A DNA stretch of 64,000 nucleotides from Colwellia demingiae (GTDB lineage: Bacteria > Pseudomonadota > Gammaproteobacteria > Enterobacterales > Alteromonadaceae): positions 124,001-188,000 of the forward strand of contig NZ_VOLT01000007.1 in assembly GCF_007954275.1 (NCBI RefSeq). The letters are read 5' to 3'. Shown one piece after another: positions 58,938 to 64,000 of this stretch (position 1 is its first letter; each line of letters opens with the position of its first letter). The position numbers were made by a program, and so were the translations under genes. The notes under the pieces are model-generated. The model did no database searches, had not been told where the DNA came from, and worked only from the letters and a program-made list of their open reading frames with translations.

Positions 58938-60752
58938 ATGAATTTTATCAGTAAATGTTCGGTATTAGCAGCTATAAGCTTGGCGTGTATAACATCTCAA
59001 GTAAGCCAAGCAGCAGAAGTAGCGTTAACAGAAAAGTTAACTGCTAAGGCCGCAGCGTTAGCACCTTATCAACAACGTGATTTTCAAGAAGAGGTCTTTT
59101 ACTTTGTTTTACCTGACCGTTTTTATAATGCTGATACTAGCAATGATTTAGGCGCTGCTGCGAATGATAAAAAGCGTGCTGTGTCTCGCGGTGGTTTAGA
59201 TATAACGCATAAAGGCATGTATCATGGTGGCGACTTAGCGGGCCTTACGGAAAAATTACCTTACCTTGATAATATGGGCGTGAGTGCCATTTGGCTAACG
59301 CCGATACTGCGTAATCGCGCTATGCAAGCGGGAACCTCGGGGTATCATGGTTATTGGATTTTAGACTTTACTGAAATTGACCCGCATCTGGGCAGTAACG
59401 CTGAGCTAAAAAACTTTATAGACCAAGCACACAAACGTAATATAAAAGTATTTTTTGATATTATTACTAATCATACAGCTGATGTAATAAAGACCAAAGA
59501 ATGCCACGGTGAAGACGGTTTAGGTTGGATAGTTGATGTAACTAAAGGCAATGACTGCCCATTTATTTCAATGGCGCAACTTGCTCAAGGTAAACATTAC
59601 AGCCCATTAATTCCTAAAGGTGATGAAACACTAAAATATCCGGCATGGCTAAATGATGTCGATGTTTATCACAACCAAGGTGATTCGTTTTGGCGAGGAG
59701 AGAGCTCTGTACGTGGTGACTTTGCTGGCCTTGATGACTTATATACTCAAAAAGCCAGTGTTGTTAATGGCATGATTGATATTTACCAAAAAATCATTGA
59801 TGAATTTAAGCCTGACGGCTTTCGAATTGATACCGTTAAACATGTCAATATAGAGTTTTGGCAGCAATTCTCACCAGCCTTAATGCAACACGCTAAGACA
59901 CAAGGTATTGATAACTTTTTCATGTTTGGTGAGGTTTATAGTTTTGAACCTGAATTATTGAGTCGCTTTACCACTGAAGCTAAAATCCCTTCAGTATTAG
60001 ACTTTGCTTTTCAAGGTGCGATGACCAAAGCCTTGGTTGAACAGCAGGGTACTGATGTATTAGCCCAATTATTCGCTAAAGACCATTTTTATAATACTGA
60101 GCATAAATATATTCGCAACAGCAATGCTAATCAATTAGTTAATTTTACCGGTAATCATGACATGGGCCGTTTTGCTTATGCACTTAAACAAAGCCCTCAT
60201 AACTATAATGAAGAAGCGCAAATACAACGTAATTTACTGGCACATTCGATGATGTTCTTTAGTCGGGGTGTACCGGTTGTTTATTATGGTGACGAGCAAG
60301 GATTTGTAGGTGATGGTGGTGATCAAGCATCACGCCAAGATATGATGCCTTCTTTCGTTGCCAGTTATAATGATGATGATTTACTGGCTACAAGTAAAAG
60401 CACAGCCGACGATAATTTTGATACCAACCATCTTTTTTATCAAAGCTTTGCTAAGTACGCGCAGTTATATCAGCAATACCCAGCGTTACGCTTTGGTGAG
60501 CAGGCGGCGGTATATTCTCAAAATGAAGCCGGTATTTTCGCCATTACCCGTAAAATGAAAGCGACGAATAAAACCAAGGCACAAAATTTATTGGTGGTAT
60601 TCAACACCGCGATAAATGCGCAAAGCTTGAATGTAGTGACAGAGCAAACTGCTTTTAAGCAAACAGACATTAAATTGCTTTATCGGTCAGTGAAATCTGG
60701 AAATGCTGAGGAAATAGCCCCGCTGAGCTTTGCTATTTATCAATTGAAATAG
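58938..60752 (+). CDS. Secreted GH13 alpha-amylase
   Basis: A 604-residue exported alpha-amylase-family enzyme. The signal peptide (LAAISLACITSQVSQAAE) is cut near residue 25. The barrel carries FYFVLPDRFYNADTS, the calcium/substrate region VFFDIITNHTADV, the nucleophile in PDGFRIDTVKHVN, the acid in FMFGEVYSFEPE and the third Asp in VNFTGNHDMGRFAY. A second domain follows from about residue 500. It should cut starch or glycogen into maltodextrins outside the cytoplasm. It follows the GH13 alpha-glucosidase gene by 83 bp on the same strand, probably co-transcribed, and a terminator lies at 60808. Confidence 0.92.
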   Translation: MNFISKCSVLAAISLACITSQVSQAAEVALTEKLTAKAAALAPYQQRDFQEEVFYFVLPDRFYNADTSNDLGAAANDKKRAVSRGGLDITHKGMYHGGDLAGLTEKLPYLDNMGVSAIWLTPILRNRAMQAGTSGYHGYWILDFTEIDPHLGSNAELKNFIDQAHKRNIKVFFDIITNHTADVIKTKECHGEDGLGWIVDVTKGNDCPFISMAQLAQGKHYSPLIPKGDETLKYPAWLNDVDVYHNQGDSFWRGESSVRGDFAGLDDLYTQKASVVNGMIDIYQKIIDEFKPDGFRIDTVKHVNIEFWQQFSPALMQHAKTQGIDNFFMFGEVYSFEPELLSRFTTEAKIPSVLDFAFQGAMTKALVEQQGTDVLAQLFAKDHFYNTEHKYIRNSNANQLVNFTGNHDMGRFAYALKQSPHNYNEEAQIQRNLLAHSMMFFSRGVPVVYYGDEQGFVGDGGDQASRQDMMPSFVASYNDDDLLATSKSTADDNFDTNHLFYQSFAKYAQLYQQYPALRFGEQAAVYSQNEAGIFAITRKMKATNKTKAQNLLVVFNTAINAQSLNVVTEQTAFKQTDIKLLYRSVKSGNAEEIAPLSFAIYQLK

Positions 60753-60807
60753 ATTAATCGCTATAGCTAAGTGGATTTAGCTGCAATGTAGTGATGCAAA
60801 TCTTCCT

Positions 60808-60845
60808 ATTCCTATTACTACCAAGAGTAATAGGAATGTTTTATT
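60808..60845 (+). terminator. Terminator of the amylase operon
   Basis: ATTCCTATTACT (60808-60819) and AGTAATAGGAAT (60826-60837) form a perfect 12-bp stem with a 6-nt loop, followed by GTTTTATT. It lies 55 bp after the amylase stop. Confidence 0.88.
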
Positions 60846-60951
60846 CTGCTACTGCTTTTGAATACATCACTAGCTCAATCTGTCCAAAGCTATTACTGTG
60901 AAAAGTCGTTCGTGCAAGGTAATTAAAGCCAACTTCTACAATAGATTAGCT

Positions 60952-63120
60952 TTAACTGCTTTGTTCAATATCATCAGACTGTGTCTGTATAGCTTCTTGT
61001 AATTGCTGCTCTACAATACTTTGTAATGGCTTATCATCAATAGAAGTGGTTAACTCGCTGTCTTCAATATCATCGGAATCTTGTAATATTTCGAGCATAT
61101 CTGATGCAACTTCGGGAAAAGAATCAACGAATGTACTGGCAACATCGACAGCATGTTCAGGAATATTGTCAACCATGTGATTAATATAGTTATTTGCGGC
61201 ATGTTCGATATTTTCTAACGCATCTTCTGAGAAAATTTGCTCACTTTCATTTTCACTTTCATTTTCACTATCGATTAAGTTCTGAACATAGGCTTCGGCA
61301 ACATCATTTGACGATTCAGGTAGTGATTCCGATACCGTAAAGGCAAGTTCTGCCGACTGTTCAGGAGAAACATCCGTTAAACGATTATAAAGCTCTGTTG
61401 CCGTATTTTCTGAGGCCGCCGCGACTCTATCGACTGGACGCATTGCATCTAAAGAATCCGATAGATTTGTCATATATTCTTCGGTCATTTCTAGCAGTTC
61501 ACTAGGGTATTCTTCGGCCATATTTTCAGCGGCTAATTCCATTAAATCAATACCGTTATCAGGCATTGCATTAGCAATTGCGACAACAATGTTAGTAAAT
61601 TGATCGGGATACTCAGAGGTGATCCAATCAACAAGTTGATCCGCTTGCTCAGGAGAGGCATTGGTTAATGCTTCAGCAATGTGAATACTCATTTGTGGGG
61701 CTGCTGACGTTATCGCAGCATATAATTTACCAATATCTATCGCCTCTATGGTACTCAATGCAGCGGCTAAGTTTGACGCATTGTTTGGATCTCTTTGCAC
61801 CAGAGCTTTAACCATATTAACCGCAGCCGATGGATTTTTATTAGCCAAGCTAATCGCAACTTCTACTTCCGCAGTTGATTCAAATTGCGCTTCTGCATAT
61901 TGTGTACGAGGATCCAGTTCTGATACTACGCCACTGGGGGTTTGCATAATAAAACCTTCTTGCTCATCAAGCGGTAAAGCTTGCTGTAGTTTCATACGAA
62001 TACCGATAAAAAGTAATAGGGTTAATGCGACTACATTCATAAAGCTAAACAGCGCGCTGCTACCGAAGGAGTTCATCACTACAGAAGCAAGATAAGGGCC
62101 TAAAATACTGCCCAATGCGTAGATCAATAATAGCGAACTCATTGCTGCCAAAATTTGTTCTTTTAAGACGGTATCAAATGTTTCAGACATACTCATTGGG
62201 TAAAGACAGGCAACCAAGCCAGTGATTAGCGCAATAGCAAATAAGGTTAGTTTGAACATATCTTCGGACATAAGTAATGGCACAGATAAGCAAAGTACAA
62301 TGAGTGTTGCTACCATAAATAGCATGACTTTTCGTCGGTCAAAGTTATCGGATAAATAGGCAATAGGAAACTGTAAAATAATTGCGCCAGAGATTGCTGA
62401 TCCCATGAATATGGATAAATCTAAATCTGTAATACCGTTTTTACTGGCAAAAATAGGTAACATATTCATTAAACCAGCATACAAAATTCCACAATAAAAA
62501 CTACTTACCACACCCAAAGGAGACAGTTTGAACACAGTCATTAAAGACATTGATGGGCTATCTTCAATTTGTGGACCTTTTTGTCTGCTAATAACGATAG
62601 GTGTAATGGACAAACTAAATAAAATGCCGCAGATAACAAATAGGGTAATATCATCAATTGGCGCGACATTTAATAAAAATTGACCAGAAAATAAGGCTGT
62701 CATTATCATCATCTGATTAATGGATAGTATGCGCCCTCTATTTTTTTCAGTGGCGCTATGACTTAACCAACTATCAAGTGTGGCATTGGTACAAGCAATA
62801 CAAAAACCGGTTACTATCCTCATACCCGCGAGTATTAAAGGCTCGGGATAAAGGCCCGACAGTAAAATAGCCACAGAAGTTAAACTACCGCACATGGCAA
62901 ATATTCTTATATGACCAACACGCTGTAATAAGATACGGCTATAATATGCACCCAGCAAAAAACCCACAGACAACATAGATAACACTAAGCCCATATTATC
63001 CAGGCTCACCCCATCGCTCTGCATACGCACCGGTAGCAAAATGTTGCTTAATCCATAACCTAACATTAACAAAAAGCCACTTGTTAGTAATAGGATAAAA
63101 GGTTTGAGGGTCGTTATCAC
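60952..63120 (-). CDS. MFS transporter fused to a C-terminal 15-residue helical-repeat domain
   Basis: A 722-residue protein. Residues 1-400 form an MFS domain of the YcaD-like kind with about 12 helices (LMLGYGLSNILLPVRMQSDG; SWLSHSATEKNRGRILSINQ; AYLSDNFDRRKV). Residues about 420-720 form a soluble acidic tail. It contains repeated 15-residue units that begin with Pro: PQMSIHIAEALTNAS, PEQADQLVDWITSEY, PDQFTNIVVAIANAM, PEQSAELAFTVSESL, PEHAVDVASTFVDSF. Each looks like one amphipathic helix, suggesting a solenoid facing the cytoplasm. YcaD is only about 380 residues. The transport substrate and the tail's role are unknown. Confidence 0.85.
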   Translation of the reverse strand: MITTLKPFILLLTSGFLLMLGYGLSNILLPVRMQSDGVSLDNMGLVLSMLSVGFLLGAYYSRILLQRVGHIRIFAMCGSLTSVAILLSGLYPEPLILAGMRIVTGFCIACTNATLDSWLSHSATEKNRGRILSINQMMIMTALFSGQFLLNVAPIDDITLFVICGILFSLSITPIVISRQKGPQIEDSPSMSLMTVFKLSPLGVVSSFYCGILYAGLMNMLPIFASKNGITDLDLSIFMGSAISGAIILQFPIAYLSDNFDRRKVMLFMVATLIVLCLSVPLLMSEDMFKLTLFAIALITGLVACLYPMSMSETFDTVLKEQILAAMSSLLLIYALGSILGPYLASVVMNSFGSSALFSFMNVVALTLLLFIGIRMKLQQALPLDEQEGFIMQTPSGVVSELDPRTQYAEAQFESTAEVEVAISLANKNPSAAVNMVKALVQRDPNNASNLAAALSTIEAIDIGKLYAAITSAAPQMSIHIAEALTNASPEQADQLVDWITSEYPDQFTNIVVAIANAMPDNGIDLMELAAENMAEEYPSELLEMTEEYMTNLSDSLDAMRPVDRVAAASENTATELYNRLTDVSPEQSAELAFTVSESLPESSNDVAEAYVQNLIDSENESENESEQIFSEDALENIEHAANNYINHMVDNIPEHAVDVASTFVDSFPEVASDMLEILQDSDDIEDSELTTSIDDKPLQSIVEQQLQEAIQTQSDDIEQSS

Positions 63121-63385
63121 ACGCAGTTCTCTACTCTATATTTGTTGGATAATTTCTCCGGTATTTACATGAATAGCATTTTATGAAAATGGTTTCACTC
63201 ATCACCCAGGCAGAAACTATTGATACTACTTAAAAGTAGCTGATAATGTCGCAGCATAACAACAGAATGTTATTGATTATAGTAAAAATATTGAAAATAG
63301 TGATACACAAGCTTGGTAGTCGTTTTTAACTGAGTTTTAGTCGTTATTTTGGGGATAGAATCTGTGAAACTTGGAGAATTGCAGG
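63121..63385. other. Upstream region of the MFS fusion gene
   Basis: About 265 bp between the minus-strand MFS start and the MITE-like element. It should hold the MFS promoter. I see no palindrome, ORF or RNA signal here that I can support. Confidence 0.4.
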
Positions 63386-63656
63386 TTATACCCGTTCCAC
63401 TTGAAGATGCTTGATTCAGCTGGAATTAGAAACGCCTTTAGGCAAGGCATTGATTGAAGGGAATAGTTATTCTATTGTCGAAATCAATAACGCAGCATAA
63501 AGCGTTTCTAAACCAGCCCCTTGGGGAAGGCTGGGCAAATCATACTCTGCGTTACATTTCTTTTTAAGGGAATAACCCTTAATAAAAAAATGTGTCTTGA
63601 TTATGAATCGCTCAGACTTCCTGAAACGAGTATCTTCAAGTGGAGCGGGTATATAA
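63386..63656. mobile_element. MITE-like element, 271 bp with terminal inverted repeats
   Basis: The left end TTATACCCGTTCCACTTG and the right end, read inverted, TTATATACCCGCTCCACTTG match over about 23 bp with one mismatch and a 2-bp indel. There is no ORF of note inside. Internal hairpins include AAGGGAATAACCCTT and a TAACGCAG/CTGCGTTA pair. Part of its left arm recurs in the degraded element at 1948-2054. This fits a non-autonomous miniature element mobilised by an outside transposase. No clear target-site duplication was identified. Confidence 0.8.
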
Positions 63657-63785
63657 TGTGTTTAGTCTAATGGATGTATTTTAAATTATGTCCTAATTAT
63701 GGGTATTCTATGACACTTGCCGTGTTTTTATCATAAGTCGAAGTAAATCACGGTTACGTCTGAATCAATAGTTAGCAGTACTCAT

Positions 63786-64000
63786 TTAATTAGTGAATGA
63801 TTTCCAAAACAGATTAAATGCCGCCTCGCTATATTTAGTATCTTGTGCGAGTTCGGTGTTGTTAATAAAAAACTGACTACTGGTTAGGAATTGACCATGA
63901 GCACTTTCTAACATTAGCTCTATCGGATAATCAGCGATAAGTTGATGTTGTTGACCAAAGAGCATTATTTCTTTTAAAAAACCAAATTCATCAGCAAATA
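63786..64000 (-). CDS. C-terminal end of an unidentified protein (start outside window)
   Basis: The minus-strand frame is open from the right edge of the window to a TAA at 63786-63788, giving the last 70 codons: FADEFGFLKEIMLFGQQH, then PIELMLESAHGQFLTSS, and KYSEAAFNLFWKSFTN at the end. It is soluble in character. I do not recognise the family from this tail. The MITE-like element begins about 130 bp after its stop. Confidence 0.7.
   Translation of the reverse strand, partial: FADEFGFLKEIMLFGQQHQLIADYPIELMLESAHGQFLTSSQFFINNTELAQDTKYSEAAFNLFWKSFTN

Overview
The window looks like a chromosomal segment of a cold-adapted marine gammaproteobacterium of the Alteromonadales, most like Colwellia. 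This is inferred from the AT-rich base composition, gammaproteobacterial housekeeping genes (uvrA, pssA, fadH, dsbD, cutA, fxsA, groESL, accBC-aroQ, epmB/efp), a Shewanella/Colwellia-style maltodextrin cluster and many short palindromic interspersed repeats. No database search was possible. No tRNA, rRNA, CRISPR array, prophage or intact insertion sequence was seen.

Layout. 1-2.1 kb: the 5' two thirds of uvrA (minus strand) with a LexA box upstream. 2.2-13.7 kb: YajR-type MFS transporter, dodecin, GreA-like factor, fadH, pssA, an Omp85-type barrel, ssb flanked by two inverted hotdog thioesterase paralogues, and a curA-like reductase. 13.8-15.6 kb: a DJ-1/PfpI protein divergent from a LysR regulator gene that carries one in-frame stop. 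15.8-26.4 kb: a secreted PHB-depolymerase-like esterase, a TonB receptor, a CrbR/CrbS-like response regulator and SSF-hybrid kinase pair (convergent), an MFS/esterase pair and a LEA-type lipoprotein. 26.7-28 kb: a decayed hydroxybutyrate dehydrogenase and small genes. 28-30.5 kb: aroQ-accB-accC. 30.7-35 kb: a three-gene operon of periplasmic binding protein, outer-membrane barrel and GGDEF/EAL protein; its first gene has no ATG/GTG/TTG start. 35-40.3 kb: cutA-dsbD, fxsA and groESL with a sigma-32-type promoter, followed by structured tandem repeats. 41-47.4 kb: envelope genes (OmpA-like, small membrane protein, MscS, ECF sigma, DUF4136, DUF3016, second MscS). 47.5-50.3 kb: epmB divergent from efp, plus a small barrel. 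50.6-60.8 kb: a maltodextrin locus (LacI-type regulator gene with a stop, MFS transporter, glucokinase, GH31, two GH13) with four shared palindromic operators. 61-64 kb: an MFS protein with an unusual 15-residue repeat tail, a 271-bp MITE-like element and the end of an unknown gene.

How it fits together. Starch or maltodextrin would be cut by the secreted amylase, imported, hydrolysed by GH31/GH13 enzymes and phosphorylated by glucokinase. The broken LacI-type regulator suggests that control is lost or altered. The most interesting signals are the three genes broken by stops that each look like one G-to-T change in a GAR codon; the ATT-start candidate at the head of the c-di-GMP sensory operon; the structurally conserved, sequence-divergent hairpins after groEL; the Pro-initiated 15-mer repeat domain fused to an MFS transporter; and a mosaic family of palindromic mini-elements.
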